Shown one piece after another: positions 26,001 through 41,000 of a DNA stretch of 64,000 nt. Position numbers and translations under genes: made by a program. Origin of the DNA: Climacteris rufus. Its lineage: Eukaryota > Chordata > Aves > Passeriformes > Climacteridae. The stretch covers positions 62,001 to 126,000 of the forward strand of contig VZRZ01008721.1 of NCBI GenBank assembly GCA_013398175.1, in the 5' to 3' direction. The notes beneath the pieces were generated by a model. The model was not told where the DNA came from, did no database searches, and was given only the letters and a program-made list of their open reading frames with translations. Numbering within the stretch: the first letter of the stretch is position 1; the number at the start of each line of letters is the position of its first letter.

Positions 26001-29000
26001 AAGAAGTGACCCCCTTTTTGTTACAGAAGCTCACAGAATTAACTGATGGGAAATCATTGGACTCCAGTATCCTTTTACTGAACGGGGGGAAAAAAAGAAA
26101 GTACTCCAGTGTATTTCATATCTCTTCTGCCAACACCTAGTGGATAACACTGTCACTTCATTGGCAGTCTAGCAAGGCAAAAACACTTCAGTGTCTGCAA
26201 ACAGGTGAGAGCTCAGCACCTGCATCCTGATTTTTCTTGAACATCCTGACTGTCTTCATCCCCTTTTCCATTAAAAATTAGAGGGCAGCACAGACAGCAG
26301 GTGGTCCAGAGCCAAAGGAAATCCCTCACAGCTGACCCCCCAGCTTGCCTGCTCTGTGATGGAACCTCAGGACACTGAGATTGGTGGGGTTGAACACTGG
26401 AAGGTCCCTGGGCTTTCCACAGCACTGTGCTGTACATCACTCTGCCTTATCCAAGGCTTCATGTGGGTACAGAGAAACTGGGAAGAAAAACACCTCTGGG
26501 TGAGCAGGAATCCTATTGCACAGGCAAGAGAAAGCAGATCTACTGGCTGTGGTGCCAGTGTAGGATGTTGGAGAGCCAGATGCACATCCAGGTTCTGCTG
26601 CCAGCCCTCTAGGAGACCTGCCCAATCAGGGCAGATTGGTAAAGGCATTTTTGGATATTAGAGCTATATGTAGCCACAAAGTAGGGCTTTCAAAGCCTCT
26701 GATACTCTGCTCCCAGTGCAATTGCTAAAACCAAATTGCTTATAGTGACTTGGCAAACTCTCAGTAGGTATCAGGAAAAGCTGGCCAAGATCCTCTAAGG
26801 TTTTTAGGCTCTCAGCTATAATTTAAGTACTTCATCTTCTCTTTTCTCTGTGAAGCCTTTGCTTCTTTTCCCCACCTGTCAGATGGAAAAGACAGGTTTC
26901 CTCTCTGTGGATACTGGGTGAGAAAGGTGAACAAAAAGCTCAGAGTGTTCACACAGCAGTGTAATCCCCTATGTGTGCCCCCAAAGGATTAGGATTAGGT
27001 GTGGGGGATCTCAGGGTTCTTCTACCAAGCCTCACAGCATGTATGTACTGCTTTCTCTCTCTAGATAGTTCCTACATAAGCTTCTAACAGGCCAGACTTG
27101 CTGGTATTCATTTTTTTCCTCAAAGAAATGCCAAACAGACCTTGCACTGATCCAGAACAATGCCAAAGTGGGCAGTTGCATTGCAGTGGCCCTGAGCAAA
27201 CTACAGAAAGCCAGAAGGAAGGGGAACCTGCCTCGGCGAGAGGATGTGACCCCACCCCAACCAGTGAGTCCTCTGCTGGCCCCCATATGATGCCTCTCTG
27301 CTGACAGCACAAGATAAATTTATATCTGTTCCCAAAAGTAAAAGGTGACTCAGCCAGGGACCAATCATTCTGCTTCACACTCTCAGACATTCTCCCTTGA
27401 GTTTCCCTTTTTATTCTTTGGAGAGGAGTGTCTTCTCCTCCTCCCCCATCCACATTTACAGGGGATAAACACTGACAATGGCCTAATCTCATTAAGTCTT
27501 AGACCATCAAGGCCATTAAAACTTTAATCACCTTTTCACCTTTTACTGTGCCCTTATGTACAACTTCGACTCTATTGCTCTTAGTGCCAGGGAACTCGTG
27601 ACTACAGGAGTAAACCTGGAAGAGGGTGGAGAGAGATATTTTGAGCTGCTGAGCCATAAATGTTTATAAATATCTCTTTTTGTTGGCCTCCTGCTCGTGA
27701 TTGACAAAATCACAAGAGTTACAGCACATACCAAATGAGATCCACTATAACCCTAATACTCAATTCACTCTCTTGGATTTTGTGTGTGCCATGTCATTTA
27801 CAAGAAATCTATTTTAGGTGGTCTTTAGAGACATGAAAGATTTTTTAAAAACCCATTTTCAATAGGATTTGTCAACATAAAAGAGGGCAGTGACTCCAGA
27901 GGCAATAAGCCAGCATTTGATGAGAAGAAACAGTTGTATGTCCCCAAAGAATCTGAAAACTTCCTGTTTGTGGAGATGAACTGCTTATTCTGGCTTTGTA
28001 GGACAATAAAAAAAGTGATCTGCAAAGTGTCACTGGGTATGGCAGTTTCTTCTGGGAGCTTGCAAGAAACGACTGCATTTTTCTGCTCACTTTTTCCCAT
28101 TTTCTTTGCTTTTTTACACAAGAGTGCTTGAATGTTCCTGAGGCTTGGTTTGTCACACAGAGAAACCACCAGCACTGTGTCCCCACAGTAACATCCCACC
28201 TGCCATGCTGGGGCTGGCTGTCAGCAGGTGGAATTTGGAGAGCAACAAAGGGAAGAGATTTTGATTCTTTCTCATTGGGATTGTACAAACCTCTGTCTAG
28301 CCATCCAAAACAAGCACTGGCCTTTACAATGTAAATCAAAGAGCTTTCTATAGGGTGGGAAAAGTGACTAGGCAAAGCAAAGAAGACTTGGAAACTTTTT
28401 CCTCAAGTCCTTCCAACCACTTTTTCCCTCTTTCTTCCCTCTTAAAGGTGGTGATTGGAGGTATCAACGTTGACTTTATAGCCAAGGCGCAGAACCCTGA
28501 GATCCTGGTACCGTATCTGTAGCAGTTTTTTTAGCACCAATGTATTTCCAGCTACTTTGACAGGAGTGCCAAGCCAAAGGGGTGGGGGGGGAAGGTGTTC
28601 TCCATGTATAATATCCATGTGTGTGTACACACATAGTTGGGAGGTGCAGTGCTGCAGGTTTGCTGTGTTGTTTAGGTGGGAGAAATATACACTGACCTAC
28701 TGTGTCCCAGTTGTGAAAGTCACCATGCCTGCCACTCAGGACAGGGACAGAGCAATGTATCATCCATACAGCCTCCCCAGAGGGAGGAAATTCCCAGGGA
28801 AGAGCCAGCTCTGGCTTTCTGGGACTGTCTTAACTACAGAAAATGGGATGAATAGGAGCAAGAGTCTCTGTGCAAAGTGCTCATGAAGGATTTGAGTCAC
28901 ACACACACACGCACACAAGGCTTTAAAAAATAGAACATGTTAAATGTTAGCAGACCCTCTCCATTTGGTTTGAACAAGAAACAAGCAAGAAGCTAAAGTG

Positions 29001-32000
29001 GAACAAACCTGGGACTCCCCCATGCAAATGGGAGCTATTTGCATGGCCTCTGCAGTCGAGCTGTATAAAGTACTGCAGGTTGAGCTCGTGAAGCCTGCTC
29101 AAAAATTGCTTGGTGCCTCAAATTACTCTGTGATAACCAAGGCAGGAAGCTTCTGCCATCATTTGGGGCAGCCTGTCAAGACCTCTCAGTCAAATAGGGA
29201 AAGTGTGCTGGGGAAGCTGTCCTCAAGGAATGTGGCTATTTAATGATACAGGGGCCAAACATTATTATAATGGTCAGGGGTGAAATATGCTGTGGCATCA
29301 GTTATGAATGCTTGCAAAACCAAAAGTTCAGCTGCTTCAGCTGTGATCTAACCAATACCATACACAGCCCACACTCAGCTGCCAAGACAAGGAGCTAAGC
29401 TGTGTCCAAGTGTGAATAGGCACTCCTTGGAATGTCAGACATGAGTGCAGATCCCTGGACCACCTACAGCATGGTGATGGGGCCAAGAAACACTGTAGAC
29501 CCTGCTGGGTACAGCTGACAGGGGAAAAAGGAGACTTCTAATGTTGCATGAAAAAGGGAAGCACTAGCTGCCCTTCTGCCTTCAGTGAGCCCTCCAGCTG
29601 ATGGTGCAGCATGGCTGGTACCCAAATGCAGGAGGATTTGGGAACTGACAGCCAGAAGGCTCCTGCTGACAGCTACTGTGGTTAGGCACAGAGGAAAAGG
29701 CCCTCTCAACATCATTGCTTTGGCTTTTTAAAGACAGATTTTTTTCCAAAGGGCTCAGCACCCAGCAGATCCCACCTTTATGCCTGCTGGATTTGTTGCA
29801 GAGCACTGGGTACCACTCACTCAAGCTGTCTCAGCAGGAAAGCAGCTGTGTTCTGACCTGGCTGCAATTCCCACGTGGCTTTCAAGGCTACCCAGAAGCA
29901 AAATGCTTTGTATGTAACTGCCTGACCTGCTGAGAAGGATGCACAGTTTTCCTCAGAGAAAAGTGCTGGGAAAAGCATTATGATTATAGCTCTCTCAGAA
30001 GATGAGCAGAGTCATTTTTACATTAATTCAAATCTCTTAAGACATGGAAGAAGGTTCCAGAGACTTTCTCAACTCTCTGAAACTTTGCTAGAAAGCATCA
30101 GGCCTGCCTTATTTCAGATGACTTTTAGCAAGCCCATTTTCACCTAAATTCTTTAATCTCAGCCAGCCCCACCCCAACACAATGCAGAAGAGATATCTGA
30201 GTACCACTCAGAGTTACAACTGAGTTGGCAAACTGTGATGAGAACCACTCATTTCCTTTAAAAGCCAGCTGCTGGTTTCTCTCTCACTGCACCCACCTGC
30301 TACTTTAAAGAGAGATTTTGCATTTTCATTTCTTTTAGGCCCTCTGGGGTTGTACAGCAGCAGAGGTCACCCACAGCTGGAATCCTGAGCAAGAGGCTGC
30401 TACATCTGCTCTTAGGGCAAGGCTTGGCATTAAAAAAACCCCTGAAACTCTGCCTCTGGGGTGTATGGGGAACTAAAAGAGAGGATCAGCATGCCAGGCA
30501 ACAAAAGGAGCTGATGAGTATTTTCACCATTCCTGCAGGCATCAGTTTTAAAAACAGATAATGGAATTACATAAGCCACAGTTTGTGCTCATTGCTGATG
30601 GAGCTAGCACCCTCTTGTAAGGCTGAAATAGGGGCCAGTGTTCAAAGCCATGTTTGACTTGCCTAAACAAGCACCCTTGCTTTTTACTTTGGAGTGGTGG
30701 GGTGTGTTTTTTCCTTTGGCTGCCTATATTACAGAGAGTAAGCTTCAGAGTTAGAACAGCCAAGCTTTTTGCTTTCAAAATGTGCAACACTCAACAGGAT
30801 ACAGTTGCAGATGGAAATATCCTCATTCCTAGCAGTGCCAGTGGCAATTCCCAAGGAGCAGGAGCAAATGCGAGGGAGGGGCACTTGTGTTAATGAGGAG
30901 TGACAAATAATGGAGAGGTGGACAAGGGCCAGAGGTTGTCTATATATAGGCAGTTCTGCTCAGGTGCCCTGAACAGTTCAGGGCTTGGAGAACTGCCAGA
31001 CAGAAAAGCAAAGGTATCAAAAATTAGCACCAAGTCGTACAAACTGCAGAACTGGAGAGAGTCAGAGCTAAGAAAAAGTGCCTGGAGGTCAGATGAGAGT
31101 AATAAAAGAGCATATTTAGATGGGAGAGCAGCCTCTTACAGAGCTGGATGCAAGAAGCACTGTGTGCAAAGGACAGATGTGCAGCTTCACTCAGGGCAAG
31201 AAGAATCCTTCAGCAGGAATTTTGAGAATGCCCAAGCACAGTGATGGGTTGGGGGCAGAACACTTGTTACAGCAATCTGGCAACACATTTTCTTGATTAG
31301 AATAGTGGTATTTCCAAGCAAGAAAAATGTGTATGTGCAGGGGTGTTTTGTGCACCTGGGCTGGCACAGGGCAGAGAGAGACCAGGCCAGGAGCTTCTGT
31401 GTCCAGGCATTATGACTGCCAGGGGCCAGCTGCCTTCAGACATGGAAAATATATTTCAGGATGTTATGAACCAAGAGCTCTAAAACCATTTGATAGTCAG
31501 ATCAAATCCAAATTGATCTGAGCACTTACTGATGTAATTCTGGCAGAAGAATTAGAAAATGGGTGAGTGAGTGCCCGTGTTCTGACAATTTGTCTGTAAC
31601 AGAGAAGTGGAAGGCAGAGGCAAGAGAAGAGAGAAGTTGGTAGCCACATGTGGAAAAGAAGGGTATTTTTAATGAGAGAGATGTTTGGGAAGCAATGGGT
31701 GAGTGAAAAAGTCTTCAGACTCTCAAACAGATCCTTCCATGAATCAAGTACAGAGGCAGTAGAGGCAAAGATAATAAATCTCAGTTTACATTCAAAGAGG
31801 AAAATAAGTAACTAACTCCCACAAACTGCTTTAGATGGGAGCTAAGTGGCCTGGAAGGCAGAGCCCATCAGGATGGCGTCAGCAGCTTTGGAGTCCCAGG
31901 TTATTGTGAACAGGTACATTCAGAAAGCTGCTGGTGTTGGCTGAAACACTCATTAGCTGTTCTAGGACGTCTTAGCAAATAAGACCCAAATAGCAAATCA

Positions 32001-35000
32001 TGGGGAGAGCAAGTGGGTCTCCCCTCCTAGAAAGCAGGCCTTTGGCAGCGAGCTTGAAGTCAGAGAGGGCTGTAGAAGTTTGTATTGCCCTCAGTCTGTC
32101 AGCTGGATGCCCTCTGCTCCCTCTGATTGCTGAGCTGTGTTTCAGCAACATCAGCTTCACACGTTAATGGAGACGTAGCATCCATGTGAAGCAGCCCTCC
32201 CAGTTTTGCCAATTAACAGCTCTTTCTTCCAGGGCGGTGGGCAAACAAATCCTGGAAGAGTGAGACGAACCTTGGGCGGTGTCGGAAGGAACTTGGCAGG
32301 TGCCTGGGGCTTGGGTTTGCCTGGGGGTGCTTGCCAGCTCTGAATTGTCCTTTGCTATTCCTTCAGCAGCAGGAGGTGGTGAATGTTGTCAAGCCTTGGG
32401 ACACATGAGGCAATATACCAGTGGGCAGACTGCCTGGAAAAGGCAGAGCCCGTTCCAAGAAATAAGAGGGGAGGGAGTTGAAATCAGGAGAAGGAAGGTC
32501 CACATATATGAAGTTAACTAGCCCATAGCACAGTGACCCCGAGTCAAAGTGAAATAAGCATCTGTGGTCTCCAGTGACTGCTGAGCAGCCTCAGATTTAA
32601 TTAATGCCACGTTATAGTCAGAGTGGAAGTGTGTTTTGAGCAAGAAGTTGAAAGAAATACGTTTGTTCCAAAATGATCAACCATGTACCATGGACAAAAG
32701 GAACTGGGGTACAGGAGTTACTGTAGAAGAGAAAAGGCTGCAGTCCTTGGCAATAGGAGAGGATCACACAGTACCTGCGGCTCCACCACAAGCAGCAGAA
32801 GACCTGTATTCTTGTATTGAACTTAACAGGGGCAGATTACAGAAAGATTTTAGGATTATTCCAGCTTTTAGACCTTTCCCAATCTCCTAACGCCAATCTA
32901 CTGTCACTTCAGATCACTAATGGAAAAAAAAACCCCAAATACCCACACCACCCACAGAGGTATAATTTGTGGTAACTTGAAAGGAGAAGAGGAAAGATTT
33001 CCCATGAACCCATTCAGATTCAGTGGTTCTAGTAAGATGTGGTGGCAACAGCAGTGTGGGGAGGCCAGCAGCAGAAAATGCTGTGCACAGAAGCAGAGTG
33101 GGAAAACACGCCTGTGATGATAAAAGAGATGATGCCAGCCAAGTGCAGAGTTTTCTTCCCCCTCTTTTCCCCCACTCCCAGATGCTCCAAATAATCCTGA
33201 GTTTCAGAGTGCTGGTTCAGCTCTCCCTAGGACACCTCACTCAACCCCAAGCAGTCATTTGCAGCAGCTGTGGCTGAATTTTCTCTCGAACATCCTTGTA
33301 GGCAAAGGCTGCTGAGCATGAAGTTTTTCAGGAGAGAGCTTTCCTAGAGACACCCATCCTGCACAGGCTGTCACTGTGGTCACAGTACTGTGGTGGATTT
33401 GTTATATCTTTTGTTTCCAATTGCCTTTTAGATTGTTTAAGCCGTCTTGGACGAGCTCCTCTCCTTTTATCAGCTGTGGGGAAGGATGAGCACTTGGAGT
33501 CTGTCCTGCACTACTGCCACCACATGGTATGTTGCACAGAAGTTGGCACATCACAAACACGGGAGAGATAACATTACATCGAGGGAAAAGTCCTCTCAAC
33601 CCTGGCAGACATCAGAGCCACCTTCCATGAGGCTAAGAGTAGGAATAATTCAGTGCTTCTTTAGCTACAGGCAATTAGAAGGCAAGGAACCACTCCCAAA
33701 ACACAGGCCTTTGTATGTGCCTTTGGAGCCTGAACCATGGGGTCTGAACCCAGGGAGTGGTGCTTGGAGGAGACAGAGAGGTAAATCAGGAGCAACCATG
33801 ACCAATTCTAGTAAAGGCTAAGCATAGCAAAGAATACATAAACCTTGACCCTGAGGACGTTCAAAACATTGCCAAAATCAACCTGGTTTGGTTAAAGCCC
33901 AAGACAGAGAAAACATGGAACTGGAATTGCAGGCTGGACACCTGCCAAGCTCAGAGGAGCAGGGTCCTCCACAGAGCTGCATACACCACTTACCTGTGCC
34001 CCAGGGGAATGCTTGGCTTCAGCAGCAGCTTGTCCACACAGGTCAGGGAGCTGGGAGCAGCAGGAGATCCCCAGGCCAGCAAGGCAGAATATCACTACAC
34101 CAGCAGGGAGCAAAAAAAAGCCAGGAGGGCAGCTCTGACCTAGGGCATCAGGCAACTCCACGGTGAAAAGGCAGGACTGAAAGCAAGGTGGGGTGTGAGT
34201 GCAGCCCCCAGGTGAGGCTGGTCAGGGTCATTGACTCCTATGAGTGCCCTCATGACCCTGGTATCCAAAGAGGGCCCACGGGGCCTTAGTTCTGACTACC
34301 TGAGAAACTTGGCAAATGAAGCAATGAGAACAGGAACTCCATTGTGGTTTGTAAAGGCTTCACAGTGGCTGGTTTATAATCCTTCCTCTACACTGCACAG
34401 TTTGTGCCATGTAAGTGAGCAGTCTCCCAAGGGAAGATAGACTTGCTATCCAGCTGCCAAGCAATCCTTGCCTGTAACAAAACACATTCCCACCAGTGTT
34501 GGAGAGGATCCTTTCCCTAAAACCTCCAGCTTCCCTCTCAGCTCCGGGGTTACATACATTGCTCCATCCCCATGTTCCTTCCCTGGCACGCCCCGAGTTC
34601 CCTAAGCAGACCATTCCCAAGACCCACAGAGGAAGGACACCCCACAGCTCTGTCTGCCCCAGTGCTGTAGCAATGGCTCCAGAGCTGTGCTCAGAATCAG
34701 GTTGGGCAGTGGGTGAGGTGGCCAGCACAGCTGACTGCTGTCTGCAGAGTGCCACCAAGAGCTGCCAGCATGTCAGCAGTCCCTGTGTGTGTCACACAAG
34801 CTATGGCACTGGAGCAGACAGGGCTGCAGAGCCACAGAAACACAACCTATGGAACTGCACAGCAGGGACCTGCCACTCATACACTGAAGGATTGCTTTAA
34901 CCTGCAGCATTTGTTGCATTGCAAATACTAAAAAACAGCCATGTGCCAGCACTGAGATACCTCTGAAATGCTGCTTATCCCAAGGGAGAAGGGAGGTTGG

Positions 35001-38000
35001 AGGGAGAACAGCGAGCTGGACTAGAGACCAGGGGGGCACAATGAGTGAGCTGAGCGTGGCAGGGAAGAGAAATGTGTTCTGTGTGTAACTGTCCTCCCTA
35101 TTTCAGGACATGAGTGCTGTCCTTCAGCTGGAGGGGAGGAGCACAGCCACTTACTGTGCTGTGATCACCAGTGCTGGGGAGCTCAGCCTTGGCTTGGGAG
35201 ACATGGACATCCACCAGCAGATCACAGAGCAATACGTATGCACACCCTTCTTTTGTAAGCTTTTCTCATGAGAAACAGTGTGGACCTGTGACAAAAAGCC
35301 ACTGCTGAAGTTTGTACCAGGAGGGAGTGGGTGTGCAGAGGGAGATGGAAGTTGCTAAAGTTAACCCCAGACACTGGCCACTGGAATAGCAGCATAACAA
35401 GCTACCAGAGCCCTCTGTTGCTGCTGACCCAGGTGGAGTTTCTGTCTGGTTCTGGTCTATAAGTATCACCACTACCATCATCAATGACATGTAGGCCAGA
35501 ATCCTCTTCTTTAACCTGTCCAAGCTAACTTATCATTTTTGGCACCTTAAAAGCCAGCAATAAATCCAATCCACCTGCAGAAATTATATTTCTCCCTTTA
35601 GGGAAAAACAGGGGAAAAAAGTGGTCAGGACACTGATTAAAGCAAGTTTTCCTGTTCCATCCCCTCCCCACCGTCCCTGTTGTTTCTACACGCTGAGTTG
35701 TATCAACAGAAACTGTTGCTCAGCACATCCAAACATTCAAAAACATCAGGGAAGAATAATGGCAGCAGTGATTAAAGACTGATTCAGTGAAAGCCCCATC
35801 CCTGCACCCTCCTTTCCTACTCAATCTTTTACTGACAGAACAAAAGCTTGTGCTTCATGACTGACAGCAACATGGAAGTTAAGTGCAATTTACTTACCAG
35901 TGGCATCTCCATGAGGTGGAGCCTTCCTAGGGAAAAATATGGTCATTGCTCTCACTTCCATCCCCACCCTGCCTCCCCCAAGCCTTGGCACAGAAAACCA
36001 GTGCATGACAGATTAATTCTCCTGAGCTTTACAAGACAGCTGTGACCAGTGGAAATTCTGAACCAGTCTTCTGCTGCAAAGTGCATTTTTGCAGCCCCTC
36101 TTTCCACCAGGACTGGCAGAGACACGGGGGGATGCTGCATGAATGCCCACGGCACTGGCCTGGCATCCAGGCAGGCGTTGTGCAGCCTCAGAAGGCCAAA
36201 GGAGAGAACAACAGCTCCCCACTCTAGTCCTTCACTGTACCCCATCCCTAAGGGATTCAGTGGGGCCCAGGAGTAAAACACTTCCAGGAACAACCTGTCT
36301 TAGGAGACACTGCACAGGGGACATCCAACAGACATGCACAGTGAGCAAAGGTGTAGTCAAGCCAGGCACAGCTCAGGGAATCCTACAGTGGCATTAAACA
36401 GCAGCATTCCACTTCCCTGTAGTGGTTTAGTGAAAATCAGCAATTATCTTGCTCTGCTGAAGGGTCCCTGCCAGCTGAGTCCAGATCTTGATGGCAGGGA
36501 GCAGGGGAAGAAGGGGAGGAGATGAGGCAAGTGGAAAAATCCATCTTCCTTAGGGAATCACTCTTTTAGGTTCATTCCTGCACCTAAAGGCTGCAAAACA
36601 AGCCAAAATCCTACATCAGGTCTGACTAGCAATCATTTTGTCCCTCTGCAATGGCTCTGAAATGAATGTCTCTGCTCTGTGTCCTGGATTCTAACTAGGT
36701 GTCCCAGTTCAAGGAGAAGCTGTGTCAGGCCCCACTCGTTTGCATTGATGGCAATGTGCCTCTTCCCACTATCCAGTATGTCTGCCAGCTGGCTAGAGAG
36801 CACCAGCTAGCAGGTGAGCAGAATCTGCCCTCACAGCATGTGAGCCAAGACAGTCCAGGCACAGCCCTGCTGCTTGCTGGAGGTACCCAGTTACTGCCTG
36901 ACATGCCAGGCTCTTCAGCACATCCTTCTGTACTCTGCTGCTCTGCTTCAAATGGATAAAACATTTCTGATTTCCTTTGAGTTCTTCTCTTTTCTGCAAC
37001 TGAATCACATTTCCCCAAGTGTAGTTGGTATTGCCCTTGAGCGAGGCCAGGGAATGCTGCTCTCTGTGCCTTTAATCTCAAGGCAAGTGGCAACTTGAGC
37101 AGCAATATAGTTTGTTTCTCAGAATAAGTGCTAAAGCATCTTTTGAAGGGAATTCTCTTCCTCTTCCCATAAAATAAATGCGTCTCTCCACTGGTATGCT
37201 GGAGACCCTTCACAAGGCTTCCTAAACCTTTGGAGTTACACCTTCCTTTTCAAAAGCAAATCCTGGAGAAGGACACAGTGATCTTAAAATCTGTCAGAGG
37301 CTCCAAAACCAGCTAATTGGAGTAACACAACTGGAGTCTGATTATATCACTCCAGAGCCAAAAACAGCTCTCTCATTGCTGAGCACTGGAAAGGAAACCT
37401 TGTGAGACCTTGTCCCAAGCTTGGGGGAAACAATATTCCTAATAGTTCTAAGGTGTAAGTCCAGTGGTGCAGATAGACCTAAGTGCTCTACACTGCATGC
37501 TGATCTGACATAGAGATGAACCCCTAATTAATTAACTAACTAACCAGTTGCCTTGTTGTTTTGAAGTGTGCTATGAGCCAACAGATGAGAACAAGGCCTC
37601 TAAGCCATTCCTCTCAGACAGCTGGAAAGCACTCACATACATTTCCCCCAACCTGCAAGAGCTGAGAGCAATAAATCAGACCCTGGGGAACCCTCTGCCA
37701 GCAGGTATGGAATACTCAGGAGGGTCACTCAGACTTTTGGATAACCTAGATCCTGAAGAGCATTTTCTTCTCCAGTCTATAATACAAGCAAGTTGGGTTA
37801 TAATGTAGTGGGGATTCCCAAGTGCTCGTGGTGTCTTGCACCCTGCAGCATGGGCTGTATGGACTGATGATCTATCAGAGAGCACAGTAGGCCTGGGAAG
37901 GCTCCTTGCCCCAAACCAGAGATCCCATTTGCCTCACTTCATCAGCTAAACAGGAGCAATATCTGTTTTGTCAATGTGTCTCTGAAGCATGATGCTGGGA

Positions 38001-41000
38001 GGGCACCTGTCCCAGCAGTACCACCCTGTGCAGAAATGAAACACCCCACCAAATGCAGGTGGAAATCCAACAGTGTTAAGACAAGGGAGCCATGCTTCAA
38101 GACAGCTTTTTGATCTCTATAGACACATGCTTAGTCCCTTAAGGGTTGGCTTCCTCAGCACAGAAGTACAGTATGCAAGTCTAACTCTGGAGAATTCCGT
38201 GTTTCCCATAATTTAAACAAAAGTATTTATACCAACCACGTTTCAGAAGTGCCCATAAATAGCAGCAGAGGTGCTCAGAAATAGGCTGCCAGCCCCCAGA
38301 AAGGCTGGTGGAGGACCTTTAGAGTTACAGCACAGTTTTCCCTCCCTCTGAAGAGCTGCCATCCAGGTTGGAGGATGTTGTCCAGACTGCAGTGGCCTTG
38401 GCCTGCCCTTTACTGGCCCACCTGCACTGTGTGGTGGTGACCCTTGGCGCTCACGGCGTCCTCCTGTGTGGCAAGAGCCTGGGAGGGAGCATCTCGCTGT
38501 ATCCAGGAGCTCCTGGACAGGTAAGGGCATGGAAAACTAAATTCTGAGCTCTCAGCTGCTTCTTTCTTGGGCCATATGGCACTGTTGCTATTTCTGGTGG
38601 CGTGGCAGCAGTCCTGGGAAACATAGCATCACTGCTGGAAAATGTATGTGTTTGGGGGGTGGAATACGCAGCTCTGAAAGAAAATCAAGTTGCCTGTCCA
38701 TATACTGCTGGCTCCCAGCAGCAGTGTTTATACTCAGCTACATTTAAATGTGCTCGTGTGAATATTCATGAGCGCGAGAGCTTCGTTTGCAGGAAGCTTC
38801 ATTTAAACGATCCAAGTGTGAAAAAAAAGATTACTGCCTTTTTTCCAGCCTTTTCTTTCTTTGTCATCCATGCAGATCTGGCATGAGGCACATCAGGCCT
38901 TATCAGCTTGGGCGATTCCCACTGACTTCCCTTCCCTCCTCCACAGGCTGCTGCTGCCAGGCTCTGTGCTGCCCACTACCCCGCCATCCCCGCCAGCAGG
39001 GAGGAGATCGTCAACGTCTCAGGAGCTGGTGACAGGTGACAATATCGCTCACTGCTTTGTCCTCTCCACTGCATGTGAAAGGACCATAATCGGATTCCTT
39101 TGAAATGCCACTGCAAAAGCAACGGCACCCTGCTGCTTGAGGAAGAGACACTAAGGATGTGAGAACGGGGCTGGTTACAGGGATTCCTCGCAAAGCTTGC
39201 TAAAAATGTCCCCCGAAGCATCTTGGAGGCCAGGCTTGCCATTATTAGTTTTGCTTTTCTTTAAGATCCAAGCCTTTCCTGGCAATCTAAGAATTCTGAA
39301 TTACTCTGGGCTGAGCTGCTGAAAGCAAAGTAAACCACCTTACATCAAAGCTGTCTTACTAACTAACTGCCTTACTTCCACACTTCTCCAGTGGAAGTGG
39401 AACTGCCACTCAACAGCTAAAATGGCCCCGTAAAAGCATTTCATCAGGTTCTGCATTTGCCTCTGGCAATTTTGAAGCTCTTGCTTCAAAAGAGTCTGCT
39501 CTATAATTCGCCTGGCTGTTCACACAATGCCATACATAGAAGTGGGAAATGACAGCTATTATTCCTAGCCCCAGTGATCAATTCTCAGTCTGTCAGAGTA
39601 ATATTTTATTATGCTCCTTGTTAACTTGACAAACTATATGTAGCAGTCAGGTTGTTTTTTTCTCCTTGCTTCACACACTGCAGTAATTGATGCTGTCCTT
39701 TCATTGCTTTGGGCTAGACCAAAAGTCTGTATGTGACAGATATTTCCTTTTCTTTTTCTACTCTTACCTACCAGTAACCCAACTTAGCAACACTTCTTTC
39801 TTCTTTTATCAGTGGGCAGAATGAAAAGATTTTTTGTGTGGTTTTTTTTTTTTTTTAACATACAAAGTCCTCGATATTTGACTTAGGATCAATCAATAAC
39901 TTCTTGCCAAGCTAGTTAGCCCACTGAACACCAGGACACGCTGCTCATGTCCCGGATCACCTCTGAGATGAGCTGACTGCAGCTGCAAGCTGGTCTTCTC
40001 CAAAGGAGACCAGAGGGGTGTTCAGGGCAATAGCTGTGACAGCAAAGGGATGGGGCCTGGAGGAACCTCGTGGGACCAGCCTCTCCTAAGGAAAGCTCAG
40101 CTTTGCTCACTGCCTCTGCAGGTGTCCCCAGCATCTGCCAGCCCCTCCAGGGACACAGCCTCCCCTCTGCACCATCTGTTCAGGACACAAGTGCTCCTTA
40201 ATTCCAGGACAATTTCTTCTAGAGGCTAATGTAAACTAAACATCTTCCTTAGGGGATCCTTTCCCTTTTTAAAATTTAAGGGAAGACCAAAGGTGAGATA
40301 GAGTGTGCCACTGCCAGCCACCTCCACTGAGTTACACTGGAGAACTTGGAAGGTTTTTTTTTCCTTCCTCTCTGAAAGCTAGGGCTCCATTACTGTTCCC
40401 ATTCCTGAACTAACACTGGTCTGGGAATGCCTCTCCCCAGAGTCCCCAGGGCCATGTGAGGGAATTTTCATTGTCCTCCTGTTCATCCAGGGTTTTCCTT
40501 CCTAACCACCCCAACTGCTCCACTGAGCTCCAGAAATCCCTGTTCTACAGAGCAGGAGTGCCAAAACAGGCTGGAAATGCCAGGACACTGCATTGCCATA
40601 CATGCCATCTCCTCAGCATATAAACTGGTGATGTTGGCCAAGCCCAGCCTGTTGGCACTTTCAAAGGATTGTCATAGAAACACAGAAAGGTTTGGGTTGG
40701 AAGGCACCTTTAAAGGCCATCTAATTTTAACCCCTCTGCAACGAGCAAGGACATCTCAACTAGATCAGGTTGCTCAGAGCCCCATGCAACCTGGCCTTGA
40801 ATGTTTCCAGGGAAGGGCATCCACCACCTCTCTGAGCAACCTCTTCATGTTTCCCCATGCTCATTGTAAAGAATTTCTTCCTAATATCTCCTCTGAACTG
40901 TAGCACTTTCCCAGCTTAGCTGCCACAAACCCTGACACTTTAGAAGCACTGGTCAGGGGACAGTGCACACCCAGAAACAGTGAGACAGGGCACTTCATGC

